Shown here one piece after another: positions 8,136 to 15,105 of a stretch of 64,000 bases of DNA. The stretch is from Dermatobacter hominis (GTDB taxonomy: Bacteria; Actinomycetota; Acidimicrobiia; Acidimicrobiales; Microtrichaceae), in the NCBI RefSeq assembly GCF_020715685.1, contig NZ_CP085840.1:3534001-3598000 (forward strand). Direction: 5' to 3'. The notes under the pieces were generated by a model. That model was not told the origin of the DNA and did no database searches. It saw nothing but the letters and a program-made list of their open reading frames with translations. How positions within the stretch are numbered: position 1 is the stretch's first letter; each line of letters opens with the position of its first letter. The translations under genes were made by a program, and so were the position numbers.

Positions 8136-9190
8136 CGGCGCCGACCACCGACGAACGCAGCGAGCTCGGCGAGCGCCGCCCTGGCCGGCTCGGTGACGGG
8201 CAGCCGCGCCAGCTCGTCGAGCGCCAGGTCCGTCAGCTCCTCGATCCGGCGCTCGACCAGGTCCAGGGCGCCGGTCGAGCGGATGACGTCGGTCAGCCGC
8301 TCGATCGTGGCGCCGTCCAGGTCCGTGCCGAGCAGCTCGAGCTCGGCCCGCTGCTCCTCGTCGGCGCGAGCCGCTGCCAACGAGATGAGCATCGTGGCCT
8401 TGCCCTCGCGGAGGTCGTCGCCGACCGGCTTTCCCACGGCGTCCGCGCTCCCGAAGACGCCCAGCACGTCGTCGCGCAGCTGGAACGCCTCGCCGAGCGG
8501 CGCGCCGACCCTGCTGACGGCGGCGACGAGCTCCTCGTGGCGCCCGGCCAAGGCGGCGCCGAGCTGCATCGGACGTTCGACGGTGTACCGAGCCGACTTG
8601 TAGACGAGGATCCGACGGCTGCGGTCCAGGTCGAGGTCGCCGCGTGCTGCGCTGAGCAGGTCGAGGTACTGGCCGGCGACGAGCTCGGCCTTCAGGTCCC
8701 CGTAGATCGACCTCGTCGTGCGGTCCAGCCGGTCGAGCGTGCGGTCGGCGAGGGTCAGGGCGAGGTCACCGAGGAGGATCGCCACGCCCTCCCCGTAGCG
8801 TCGGGACTCGCCTCGCCAGCCGCTGCCCCGGTGGCGGCGAGCGGCGCTGACGTGCGCCGTCTCGTGGTGCCGCCGGGTGTCGGAGCCGTCCATCACGTCG
8901 TCGTGGAGCAGCGCGAACGCGTGGAGGAGCTCCAGTCCGCTGCAGAGGTCGAGCACGGCCGGGTTCTCCGCCTCGCCGCCGGCGCCGAGGAACGTCCAGT
9001 AAGCGAACGCCGGCCGGATCCGCTTGCCGCCGTCGAGGACGAACGCGGTGAGGGCCTCGTGGAGGCCGTCGAGGTCGGGGTCGACCGACGACCATCGGCC
9101 GCGCTCGACCTCGAGGAGCGCCGCGAGGTGGCGGTCGACCAGGGTGGCGACGGAGGACAGGGGATGCAGTTCGGCGCCGGATGGGGACAC
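8132..9190 (-). CDS. crtE: Geranylgeranyl diphosphate synthase (polyprenyl synthetase family)
   Basis: A 352-residue trans-prenyltransferase. First aspartate-rich motif LLHDDVMDGSD (around residues 95-104), the GGKRIRP substrate loop (54-60) and second Asp motif QLRDDVLGVFG are present. As first gene of the crtE-crtI-crtB operon it most likely makes the C20 precursor GGPP. GTG 9190 is the most distal sensible start. The second Asp motif reads DDVLG rather than DDxxD, as in many actinobacterial members. About 190 bp separate it from the next divergent gene. Confidence 0.93.
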   Translation of the reverse strand: MSPSGAELHPLSSVATLVDRHLAALLEVERGRWSSVDPDLDGLHEALTAFVLDGGKRIRPAFAYWTFLGAGGEAENPAVLDLCSGLELLHAFALLHDDVMDGSDTRRHHETAHVSAARRHRGSGWRGESRRYGEGVAILLGDLALTLADRTLDRLDRTTRSIYGDLKAELVAGQYLDLLSAARGDLDLDRSRRILVYKSARYTVERPMQLGAALAGRHEELVAAVSRVGAPLGEAFQLRDDVLGVFGSADAVGKPVGDDLREGKATMLISLAAARADEEQRAELELLGTDLDGATIERLTDVIRSTGALDLVERRIEELTDLALDELARLPVTEPARAALAELAAFVGGRRR

Positions 9191-9379
9191 GCGGTGGTCC
9201 TACCCGGCTTCGGGGCGAACGCCCGCTGCCCCTGCGCGGCCTCGTGGTGCCTGCCTGCTGCTGCCGGCGTAGATCGGACCTCTGATCCCCATGCCGAGTC
9301 CTTCGACGACCGGCACGGGTTCGGATGCACCCGGGACGGGTGAGGGGGTAGATGGCGGACGGGAGGTCCGGCGATCGCG

Positions 9380-9832
9380 ATGCAGACGTTCCTGCCCTAC
9401 GCAGACTTCCGGGCCAGCGCGGGCGTGCTCGACCCGCGACGGCTCGGCAAGCAACGGGTGGAGGTGATCCAGGTGGTCCGGGCGATCAGCAGGCCCGACT
9501 ACGGCTGGCGCCACCACCCCGTCGCCCGGATGTGGCGGCACCACCCGGCAGCGCTCGGTGCCTACGGCATGGCGATCACCGACACGTGGATCGCCATGGG
9601 CTTCTCGGACACCTGCCAGGCCACGATCCGGTCCGACCTCGCCGAGATCGGTGTCGAAGACATCCCCTCCCAGGAGGACCTGCGGGCGTCAGGAGCACTG
9701 CCGCCGTGGCTCGGCGACGACCGACTGCACCGGAGCCATCGATCCGCGCTCGTCCGCAAGGACCCGGACTGGTACGGGCCGCGCTTCCCCGACGTGACCG
9801 ACGACCTCCCCTACTTCTGGCCGTCGGACTGA
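9380..9832 (+). CDS. MSMEG_6728 family protein (Pyr_excise-like)
   Basis: A 150-residue protein whose start MQTFLPYADF and RRLGKQRVEVIQ, followed by YGWRHHPVARMW, are typical of the MSMEG_6728 family, which is grouped with the T4 endonuclease V / pyrimidine-dimer excision superfamily (PF03013). The family is widespread in actinobacteria but not biochemically defined, so a role in DNA repair is only suggested by the superfamily; location beside photoprotective carotenoid genes fits but does not prove it. ATG 9380 is well supported. A decayed lipoprotein sequence begins directly after its stop codon. Confidence 0.75.
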   Translation: MQTFLPYADFRASAGVLDPRRLGKQRVEVIQVVRAISRPDYGWRHHPVARMWRHHPAALGAYGMAITDTWIAMGFSDTCQATIRSDLAEIGVEDIPSQEDLRASGALPPWLGDDRLHRSHRSALVRKDPDWYGPRFPDVTDDLPYFWPSD

Positions 9833-9834
9833 GG

Positions 9835-10146
9835 TGTGCGACTGCCGTTGCCACGTCCACGACCGTTGCGACCACGTCGACGACCGTTCCCGGGCCGGGC
9901 ACCGAGCCGGTGTGCACGCGGAACACGTTCGGGGGCAACGACCTGGAGTACACGGGCGTGACCCAGCGGTACACGTACATCGACACCGGCGGGGGCGCGC
10001 CGGTCGAGCGGTGGTTCGGCTACAACTCGGTGTTCCACGAATCGGGCGACGGCACCTGCACCGTCGGGACGTGGGCCAGCGCCGGCGATGCAGGACGAGG
10101 GGACCGGTGGCGGTCGGCGGCATGGCGGTGCCCCCGCAGCGGGTAG
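9835..10146 (+). pseudogene. Decayed Thr-rich lipoprotein (paralogue of 10937-11560)
   Basis: In the frame beginning TGT at 9835 the sequence reads a Cys, then an Ala/Thr/Val-rich linker, then VCTRNTFGGNDLEY, later GYNSVF and DGTC. These segments match the mature part of the lipoprotein at 10937 (LCMKSSYGDVDLEY, YNSLRY, DGTC). No start codon or signal peptide precedes it: homology begins at what would be the lipobox Cys, 3 bp after the stop of the gene at 9380. After about 10070 the similarity is lost and the frame ends at 10146. I read it as a 5'- and 3'-truncated copy left by a deletion. It could only be expressed by an unusual fusion to the upstream gene. Confidence 0.6.
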
Positions 10147-10151
10147 GAGGT

Positions 10152-10414
10152 GGTTCGGTCGACGCCCGCCGCAGGGGCGAACGAGCTCCTCGCGAGCGAG
10201 GTCGTGACCAACGTGGTCATCCACACCGACTGCCCGGACTTCGACGTGGAGCTGCGACGTCGACCACCTCCCCGTCCTGCTGCCGAGGGACGACGAGCGC
10301 TTCTGGGGCCGCGGCATCCAGATCGTCGATGCGACTGCGCGGCGATGGGGGTACGAGGTCGACGGGTCGCACAAGATCGTGTGGTTCGAGGTGGTGAGCC
10401 ATGCAATCGCATGA
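10152..10414 (+). pseudogene. Remnant of an anti-sigma regulatory histidine kinase-like ATPase
   Basis: One frame reads ANELLASEVVTNVVIHTD, the N-box of the HATPase_c_2 / RsbW-type anti-sigma factors. About 50 nt further a different frame reads PRDDERFWGRGIQIVDATA followed by RRWGYEVDG and KIVWFEVV, the G-box half of the same domain, ending at TGA 10412-10414. The strand normally lying between them is missing and the frame is broken, so this is a dead gene with an internal deletion. The upstream ~60 residues are absent too. The promoter of the next lipoprotein gene begins within or just after its 3' end. Confidence 0.65.
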
Positions 10415-10422
10415 CGCAACTA

Positions 10423-10453
10423 TTGACATGTGAGACCCATCGCGCCATATCCT
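10423..10453 (+). promoter_or_regulatory. Promoter of the lipoprotein gene at 10498, with GACGCAA motif
   Basis: TTGACA (10423-10428) and TATCCT (10448-10453) are 19 bp apart. The motif GACGCAACTATTG at 10413-10425 overlaps the -35 box; relatives of it occur before other lipoprotein genes (14319, 17796) and near the MarR gene at 13660. Confidence 0.5.
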
Positions 10454-10497
10454 TCGGATCTCGACCGTGGGGGTTCGGGAACCGGAGGGAGATCCGA

Positions 10498-10922
10498 ATG
10501 CTGAAGAAGGCCACGACGGGCGCGCTCGTCCTCGGTGCGCTGGCCTCGTCCTCGCAGGGTGCACCACCGCGCCGCCGGCGGACCCGCTGGCGAGGATCGT
10601 CTACGACGAGGTGCCGGGCCTCTGCTTCGGCGAGGACGCGAACGTCGCCGGTGTCTCGGTCCAGGTGTGCCAGTCGTCCTCCCCGGGTGAGGCCTTCGTG
10701 AGGGCGACCGCACCGGTGCCGGGGCAGGCCGGTTGCACGTACGGCGCTCCCGAGCTGGAGCTCTGGGCGAGCCAGAACGCCGGACCCGAGCGCCTCCTCG
10801 TCCTCGGGCCGGACTCCGACCTGAAGGTGTTCGTGTACGACACGGGCTTCGACGTGGTGAACGGTCCGATCACCGTGGAGGTGACCCGTGCGTCGCACTC
10901 GTCCGTGGTGATCTGCGAGTGA
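10498..10922 (+). CDS. Small lipoprotein with a frame break in its signal peptide
   Basis: ATG 10498 follows a good GGAGGGA site and opens MLKKATTGALVLGA, a convincing signal-peptide start, but that frame then runs into Ser/Arg-rich nonsense. The lipobox LVLAGC and the whole mature protein (TTAPPADPLARIVYDE... to VVICE*) are in another frame that is open from about 10467 but has an acidic, non-signal N-terminus there. The two frames meet between two copies of CTCGTCCTCG at 10525 and 10545; adding one base between them gives a continuous 22-residue signal peptide. The mature part resembles the lipoprotein at 14392 (shared NGPIT-[VF]-E-[VI]-T near the end; several Cys). It is either a recent frameshift, a switchable gene or a base-call error. 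Confidence 0.6.
10525..10554 (+). repeat. Direct repeat CTCGTCCTCG x2 at the frame break
   Basis: Identical 10-mers at 10525-10534 and 10545-10554, offset 20 bp. An in-frame ancestor would have had a 21-bp offset. They sit in the hydrophobic core of the signal peptide of the gene at 10498. Confidence 0.75.
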
Positions 10923-10936
10923 GGGGGCGGACCGAC

Positions 10937-11560
10937 ATGGACGCTCCTGAGCTCCCCGGAGGCCGGATCCGCTGGCGTCGACACCTGCTCGCGATGGTCC
11001 TCGCCGCGGCCGCCGTGGCGGCCGGCTGCACGCCCGCCGCCCAGCCGCCAGGGCCGACGACGACCACGACCGCCGACCAGGGGTCGGGCTCGACGTCGAC
11101 GACGATCTTGACGACGTCGACCACGACACCGACCAGCACGACACCGACCAGCACGACGACCACGTCGGTGACCACGACAACGACCGTCACCACGTCGACG
11201 TCGGTGCCGACCGGCTGGCCACAGGACCGACCGCTGTGCATGAAGAGCTCGTACGGCGACGTCGACCTCGAGTACGTGGTCGACACGCTGGCCAGCCCCT
11301 ACACGGCCTACGACGAGAACGGTCAGCCGTACACGAAGTACCACCTGTACAACTCGCTGCGGTACCCGTCGTCCGACGGCACCTGCAGCGGCGCGCCCTC
11401 ACGCGGGTTCGGGATCGTCTTCCTCGATCACCCGACGGATGCCGTGGTGCAGGCCGCGTGCCTGGAGCAGTTCGACAACCCGTCGCCGCCCGGGTGGTGG
11501 TACTTCACCGTGGAGGAGAACGGATGGCCGGGGCTGGGCGACACGGCCTGGATGTGTTGA
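10937..11560 (+). CDS. Secreted Thr-rich lipoprotein
   Basis: A 207-residue lipoprotein: Arg-rich n-region, hydrophobic core and lipobox AVAAGC with Cys31, then about 55 residues almost wholly Thr/Ser/Pro/Val (a cell-wall-spanning linker), then a folded C-terminal part of about 110 residues with Cys at LCMKSS, DGTCSG, AACLEQ and the terminal WMC*, enough for two disulfides. The globular part is related to the decayed copy at 9835. Function unknown. It starts 14 bp after the previous lipoprotein with a GGGGG-rich binding site and overlaps the next gene, so it belongs to a three-gene operon of exported proteins. Confidence 0.8.
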   Translation: MDAPELPGGRIRWRRHLLAMVLAAAAVAAGCTPAAQPPGPTTTTTADQGSGSTSTTILTTSTTTPTSTTPTSTTTTSVTTTTTVTTSTSVPTGWPQDRPLCMKSSYGDVDLEYVVDTLASPYTAYDENGQPYTKYHLYNSLRYPSSDGTCSGAPSRGFGIVFLDHPTDAVVQAACLEQFDNPSPPGWWYFTVEENGWPGLGDTAWMC

Positions 11561-12552
11561 CCGTCGGGACGGCGAGGAGGCTCGCCGCGATGGTGCTCGC
11601 AGCCGTGGTCCTCGTCGCGGGTGGAGCCTGCGCCCCGCCGCCCCGCCACCACGCCGCCGACCCGGGTCCGCCGCCGGACCCGGCCGCCTTCAGCCTGGTG
11701 ACCTACAACGTCGCCGGTCTCCCGCAGGAGATCTCGCCGGGTCGCCCGGGCACCAACCTGCCGGTGATCGGCCGGAGGTTGGACGCGTACGACATCGTCG
11801 CGACCCAGGAGGACTTCGACTGGTGGGCGCCGCCGCTCTGGTTGCTCGACTTCGCGAACTACCACCGCCGGCTGCGCGAGGGCCTCACCCACGAGTACGT
11901 CACCGATGCGCACCCCGGCCCCGACGGCGTCGACCTCCAGCCGCCGCGTCCGGTCCTGGTCGGAGACGGACTGGGCCTCGCGTCGCGGTTCCCGATCAGC
12001 GACGTGCAGCGGGTTCCCTGGCGCGGCTGCTTCGGCGGACCGCTCCCCGACGGGGGATCGGGCGACTGCCTCGCCATGAAGGGGTTCATGGTCGCGACGA
12101 TCCAGGCCGGGTCGCGCTCGTTCGACCTCTACGACGTCCACGGAGAGGCGGGAGGTGCTCCGGAGGACCAGCTGCTGCAGGCGCAGCAGTACGACGACCT
12201 CGCGGCGTTCATCGAGCAGCACAGCGCCGGCCGGGCGGTCGTGGTGGTGGGCGACACGAACCTCAGGACGGATCCGTCCCATCCCGAGAGCGGGGGAGGG
12301 GCGGACGCCCGGATCTGGGAGCGCTTCACCTCGCGGTTGTGGCTGGAGGACGCGTGTACGCCGGCCGTCGGGTGCACCGACGCGGACCGGATCGACCGTG
12401 TGGCGGTCCGAGGTGGCAGCGGGGCGCAGGTGTGCGTCGACGGCTACGACGTGCCGGCGGCCAGGTTCACCGATGAGGACGGCGCACCCCTGAGCGACCA
12501 CGATCCCGTCGTGGTCGACCTGCGGGTCGCGGAGGCGGGTCGACCGTGCTGA
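11554..12552 (+). CDS. Endonuclease/exonuclease/phosphatase (EEP) family lipoprotein
   Basis: A 332-residue exported hydrolase. After a signal peptide with lipobox GGAC (Cys26) comes an EEP domain: SLVTYNVAGLP, ATQEDFDWW (metal Glu), YDVHGE, VVVGDTNLRTD and the C-terminal SDHDPVVVDL with the catalytic Asp-His pair. This superfamily includes DNase I, sphingomyelinases and inositol phosphatases; conserved surface Cys and export favour a phosphodiesterase acting outside the cell, but the substrate is not determined. GTG 11554 or TTG 11557 starts it within the stop of the previous gene. The protein ends in Cys (GRPC*). Convergent with the first MarR gene. Confidence 0.85.
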   Translation: MLTVGTARRLAAMVLAAVVLVAGGACAPPPRHHAADPGPPPDPAAFSLVTYNVAGLPQEISPGRPGTNLPVIGRRLDAYDIVATQEDFDWWAPPLWLLDFANYHRRLREGLTHEYVTDAHPGPDGVDLQPPRPVLVGDGLGLASRFPISDVQRVPWRGCFGGPLPDGGSGDCLAMKGFMVATIQAGSRSFDLYDVHGEAGGAPEDQLLQAQQYDDLAAFIEQHSAGRAVVVVGDTNLRTDPSHPESGGGADARIWERFTSRLWLEDACTPAVGCTDADRIDRVAVRGGSGAQVCVDGYDVPAARFTDEDGAPLSDHDPVVVDLRVAEAGRPC

Positions 12553-12591
12553 CCGCCCCACCAGCAGCGCGGGAGGGCGCGGTCGAGTGGG

Positions 12592-13062
12592 CTACAGCGC
12601 GACGTCGTCCTGGCGGATCGACTCCACCACCCGGTTCAGGGCCTTGAAGACCAGGACCAGCTCGTCCTCGTCGAGGATGTCGAGGACGTGCTGGCGGACG
12701 CCGGCGATGTGGACGGGCGCAGCGCGTAGGAGCTTGGAGTAGCCCTTCTTGGTCAGCACGGCCACGACGCCCCGGCGGTCGCCGGGTGCGGTCTCCCGCT
12801 TCAGCAGCTTGTCGCGCTCCATCGGATCGAGCCGTCGCGTGATCCCACTCGGGCTCAGCCCGCACCTCGCGGCGAGATCGGACATCCGGAGCCGCCAGTC
12901 GGGCTGGTCCGCCAGGTGGGCCAGCACCTCGTACTTCGCCAGCTCGAGGCCGCACGCCTCCTGCAGCTCCCGGTCGAGCACGGAGTACAGGTAGCCCTGC
13001 GCCTCGACCAGCGCGAGCCAGGCGGCGATCTCGTCAGCGTCACGGGTGGGCTCCGGTGCCAC
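12592..13062 (-). CDS. MarR family transcriptional regulator (1)
   Basis: A 156-residue winged-helix regulator: dimerisation helices at both ends, recognition helix region LAARCGLSPSGITRRLDPME and a wing RETAPGDRRGVVAVLT, typical of MarR. About 35% similar by eye to the second MarR protein downstream of its promoter region, with the same opening (AWLALVEAQGYLY versus AWLALVETHAYLF), so the two are paralogues. MarR proteins bind palindromic operators as dimers and respond to small ligands; candidate targets are the lipoprotein genes around it. GTG 13062 is preceded by TAGGAT with 6 nt spacing, indicating a leaderless mRNA. Confidence 0.9.
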   Translation of the reverse strand: MAPEPTRDADEIAAWLALVEAQGYLYSVLDRELQEACGLELAKYEVLAHLADQPDWRLRMSDLAARCGLSPSGITRRLDPMERDKLLKRETAPGDRRGVVAVLTKKGYSKLLRAAPVHIAGVRQHVLDILDEDELVLVFKALNRVVESIRQDDVAL

Positions 13063-13068
13063 CGTGGG

Positions 13069-13074
13069 ATCCTA
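13069..13074 (-). promoter_or_regulatory. -10 box of MarR gene 1 (leaderless)
   Basis: On the minus strand TAGGAT ends 6 nt before the GTG start at 13062. Confidence 0.45.
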
Positions 13075-13171
13075 ACCAGACCCGCCGGGTGGTCCGGCGG
13101 CGCCCCGGTCGGGTCGCCGGCACCGCCGGGACCCACGGACGGCAGGTGTTCGGCCGCCGGCGCGCCTCCCC

Positions 13172-13660
13172 CTACCCATCCGTCGAACCGGGGACGCCGG
13201 TCTCCACCCGGATGTTCCTCGCGACCCGCTCGAGGGCGGCCGCCAGGCGACGCAGCTCGTCGCGGTCGAGCTGGTCGAAGAAGTGACGACGCACGCTCTC
13301 GAGGTAGGCGGGTGTCGCGGCATCGAGCCGCCGCTTCCCGTCGAGCGTCAGCACGGCGAACCAACGGGGGTCCCGTCCCTCCCGCCGTCGTTCCACCAGA
13401 CCGTCGCGCTCGAGCGCGTCGAAGCGCCGCCGGATCCCGCCCGGCGTCAGTCCGCACCGAGCGGCGAGCTCGCTGATCGGGAGCCGCCACCCGGGCGCAT
13501 CGGCGAGGAGCGCGAGCACCTGGTAGCGAGCGAGGTCGACGTCGGTGTCGGCGGCGAGGTCGCGGTCGAGCGCGCCGAAGAGGTAGGCGTGCGTCTCGAC
13601 GAGGGCGAGCCACGCCTGGCGCTCGTTCCAGGTCCAGCGCTGCAGGTACTCGTCGTCCAC
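13172..13660 (-). CDS. MarR family transcriptional regulator (2)
   Basis: A 162-residue MarR-type winged-helix protein. The recognition region LAARCGLTPGGIRRRFDALE and wing RREGRDPRWFAVLT align with the neighbouring MarR protein, indicating tandem duplication. GTG 13660 (VDDEYLQRW) is chosen because a TATCTT -10 box lies 6 nt upstream; a longer frame continues through but has no MarR homology. The -10 box overlaps CAACTATCTT, part of the motif seen before the lipoprotein genes, so autoregulation is likely. It is divergent from the lipoprotein gene at 14010, separated by a 349-bp intergenic region holding both promoters. Confidence 0.9.
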   Translation of the reverse strand: MDDEYLQRWTWNERQAWLALVETHAYLFGALDRDLAADTDVDLARYQVLALLADAPGWRLPISELAARCGLTPGGIRRRFDALERDGLVERRREGRDPRWFAVLTLDGKRRLDAATPAYLESVRRHFFDQLDRDELRRLAAALERVARNIRVETGVPGSTDG

Positions 13661-13663
13661 CGG

Positions 13664-13680
13664 CCCAAGATAGTTGTCGC
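13664..13680 (-). promoter_or_regulatory. Promoter and candidate operator of MarR gene 2
   Basis: The minus strand reads GCGACAACTATCTTGGG; TATCTT is 6 nt before the GTG start. CAACTAT matches the CAACTA core of the sites at 10413 and 14319. Confidence 0.45.
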
Positions 13681-13800
13681 GTGATCCCGGATCGTGGGTC
13701 GCGGCACCACGCAATGCTCCGACCGTGCGTGACGGCGCGCCCGAGCCCTTGGACGACCGTGCTCCCTCCTCGCCCGATCGAGGGGCTGGCCCGCGAAGGG

Positions 13801-13830
13801 TTGCAAGAGTCGATAGTTGCGGCGTACGCT
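13801..13830 (+). promoter_or_regulatory. Promoter with CAACTAT-type site in the spacer, upstream of lipoprotein 14010
   Basis: TTGCAA (13801-13806) and TACGCT (13825-13830) are 18 bp apart. The spacer holds GATAGTTGCGGCG, the reverse complement of the CGCAACTATC motif, a classic position for repression. The remaining 13831-14009 would be a long 5' UTR; I see no convincing gene in it. Confidence 0.45.
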
Positions 13831-14009
13831 GGCCGTGACGTCGGTCTCGGCGATGGAGACCGGGCGGGAACGAGGGAGCATCGGTCGGCAGCTCGCGCGC
13901 GCCGGTGCACGTCGTCCATGCCGCTCGGCACCCGTCGATCGGTCCGGAACGCCACGCGCCGGCCATCGAGCGCCATCTAGGTCCAACGAAACGAGGAGCG
14001 AGAGCACCG

Positions 14010-14219
14010 ATGACCATCATCCGAACCCCGAGACGAACGAGTGCCGCCACGATCGCGGCGCTGGCGGTCGGCCTCGCCGCCGTCGCGGGTGCGTGCACGT
14101 CGGGGCCACCGCCCACCACGACCACTACCACCACCACGACGATCGTCGAGCACACGGGCGGCCCGTGTCCGACGGGACCGATCATCATCGACCCCATCGA
14201 GTGCACGCCGCTGCGGTGA
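14010..14219 (+). CDS. Small Thr-rich lipoprotein with C-terminal Cys-pair tail
   Basis: A 69-residue protein: signal peptide with lipobox AVAGAC (Cys29), SGPPP, nine Thr in a row, then a short tail with two Cys, CPTGPIIIDPIECTPLR. The tail resembles the extreme C-termini of the proteins at 17907 (ends ITCPVEPL) and 18991 (ends IICGPVDPL). With so short a mature part, it is probably a cell-surface peptide held by lipid and one disulfide; function unknown. ATG 14010 has GAGGAG about 11 nt upstream. In-frame extension upstream to 13905 has no signal character and is rejected. Confidence 0.75.
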   Translation: MTIIRTPRRTSAATIAALAVGLAAVAGACTSGPPPTTTTTTTTTIVEHTGGPCPTGPIIIDPIECTPLR

Positions 14220-14314
14220 GGGGCCGGCGGAGGTCGAACGCCGCAACAGCAGGTCGGCCCCGGCGTCGTGGGCCGATCTCCGAGGGCATCGGACGCTGGG
14301 CGGGATGAAGACAT

Positions 14315-14334
14315 GACACGACGCAACTAGTGCA
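14315..14334 (+). promoter_or_regulatory. GACGCAACTA motif upstream of lipoprotein 14392
   Basis: ACGACGCAACTAGTGCAG at 14317-14334 shares GACGCAACTA with the site at 10413. No clear -35/-10 pair is visible beside it, so the exact promoter is not located. Confidence 0.4.
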
Positions 14335-14391
14335 GTTCCACGACGAGGGCGTCGGCCGGGATCGGCCGGGGCGATGACGGGAGGACAACTC

Positions 14392-14868
14392 ATGAAGCGC
14401 TCGATCCGAACGCCGCTGCTGGCGGTGCCGCTCCTGGTGCTGGCGACGCTGCTCGCAGCGTGCACGACACCAGCCGGGCCGCAGCCCCCGGCACCGGCGA
14501 TCGCCACGATCCGGTACGACGGCCCGGCCGGAGAGGTCCCGGCGGGGGAGTACGTGGAGGTCGGGACCGTCCGGCTCTACCCGTTCCAGTGGCCTGGTCA
14601 GGCCAACGTGACGCTGACGGCCTTCGCGCCGCTCGTCGTGGACGGCCAGCAGTGCTACTACACGAACATCTCGGTCCAGGGCCGGGCGGTCCAGGGCGCC
14701 ACCACCACCTCGTTGGTCCTCCTACCCAACGAGGACTGGACCTTCCGCGGCAAGGTCTTCGAGCCGCTGCTGCCCCTCGACGTCGGCAACGGACCGATCA
14801 CCTTCGAGATCACGAAGGTGACGGTCGATGCGACGGGTGGCGACGAGGGCCTGGTCTGCGATCCCTGA
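14392..14868 (+). CDS. Secreted lipoprotein, paralogue of the protein at 10498
   Basis: A 158-residue lipoprotein with a textbook signal peptide MKRSIRTPLL...LLAAC (Cys24) and a mature domain of about 130 residues predicted to be mostly beta strand. GNGPITFEITKV near the C-terminus matches VNGPITVEVTRA of the frame-broken protein at 10498, and both begin the mature domain with an [IA]-x-[TR]-I-x-YD stretch. Two Cys (QQCYY and GLVCDP) could pair. Function unknown. Start ATG 14392 has a strong GGGAGGA 7 nt upstream; the in-frame ATG 14374 lacks one. Confidence 0.82.
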   Translation: MKRSIRTPLLAVPLLVLATLLAACTTPAGPQPPAPAIATIRYDGPAGEVPAGEYVEVGTVRLYPFQWPGQANVTLTAFAPLVVDGQQCYYTNISVQGRAVQGATTTSLVLLPNEDWTFRGKVFEPLLPLDVGNGPITFEITKVTVDATGGDEGLVCDP

Positions 14869-15004
14869 TCCCGAGCGTGGCGACGGGACCGGCGGCGACC
14901 GCCGGCGCGGGGTCCGGTGGCATCGTCGCCGCCGGGCCCCCGCCGCCGCTGCGACCGGACCTGGGGCGCCGCGACCTGGCGGGTGGGCGGACGGGGGACG
15001 AGGG

Positions 15005-15088
15005 TCAGGGTCGCTCGAGGGCGTCGTCGAAGATGCCGTCCATCGACTCCTCCACCGCGACGCTCGCGTCGGCGACAGCCGAGCGGTC
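15005..15088 (-). pseudogene. C-terminal remnant of an ESMDG small protein
   Basis: On the minus strand the frame ending at TGA 15005-15007 reads [20 protein letters not shown]. It matches the C-terminus of the small protein at 31187 (AGSAMAESMDGVFDDDLDQQAT*), 10-11 of 15 positions identical over ESMDG-FDD-L. No hydrophobic segment or start codon precedes it before it runs into xylA, so it is a truncated copy or a 16-codon ORF from an internal GTG. Confidence 0.5.
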
Positions 15089-15105
15089 TGGTGAACTGGG
15101 ACACG

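Noticed and set aside
13835-14308. Leaderless ORF starting GTG 13835 after TACGCT
   Set aside because: It becomes His/Arg-rich nonsense overlapping the lipoprotein at 14010 in another frame; the stretch is better read as a 5' UTR.
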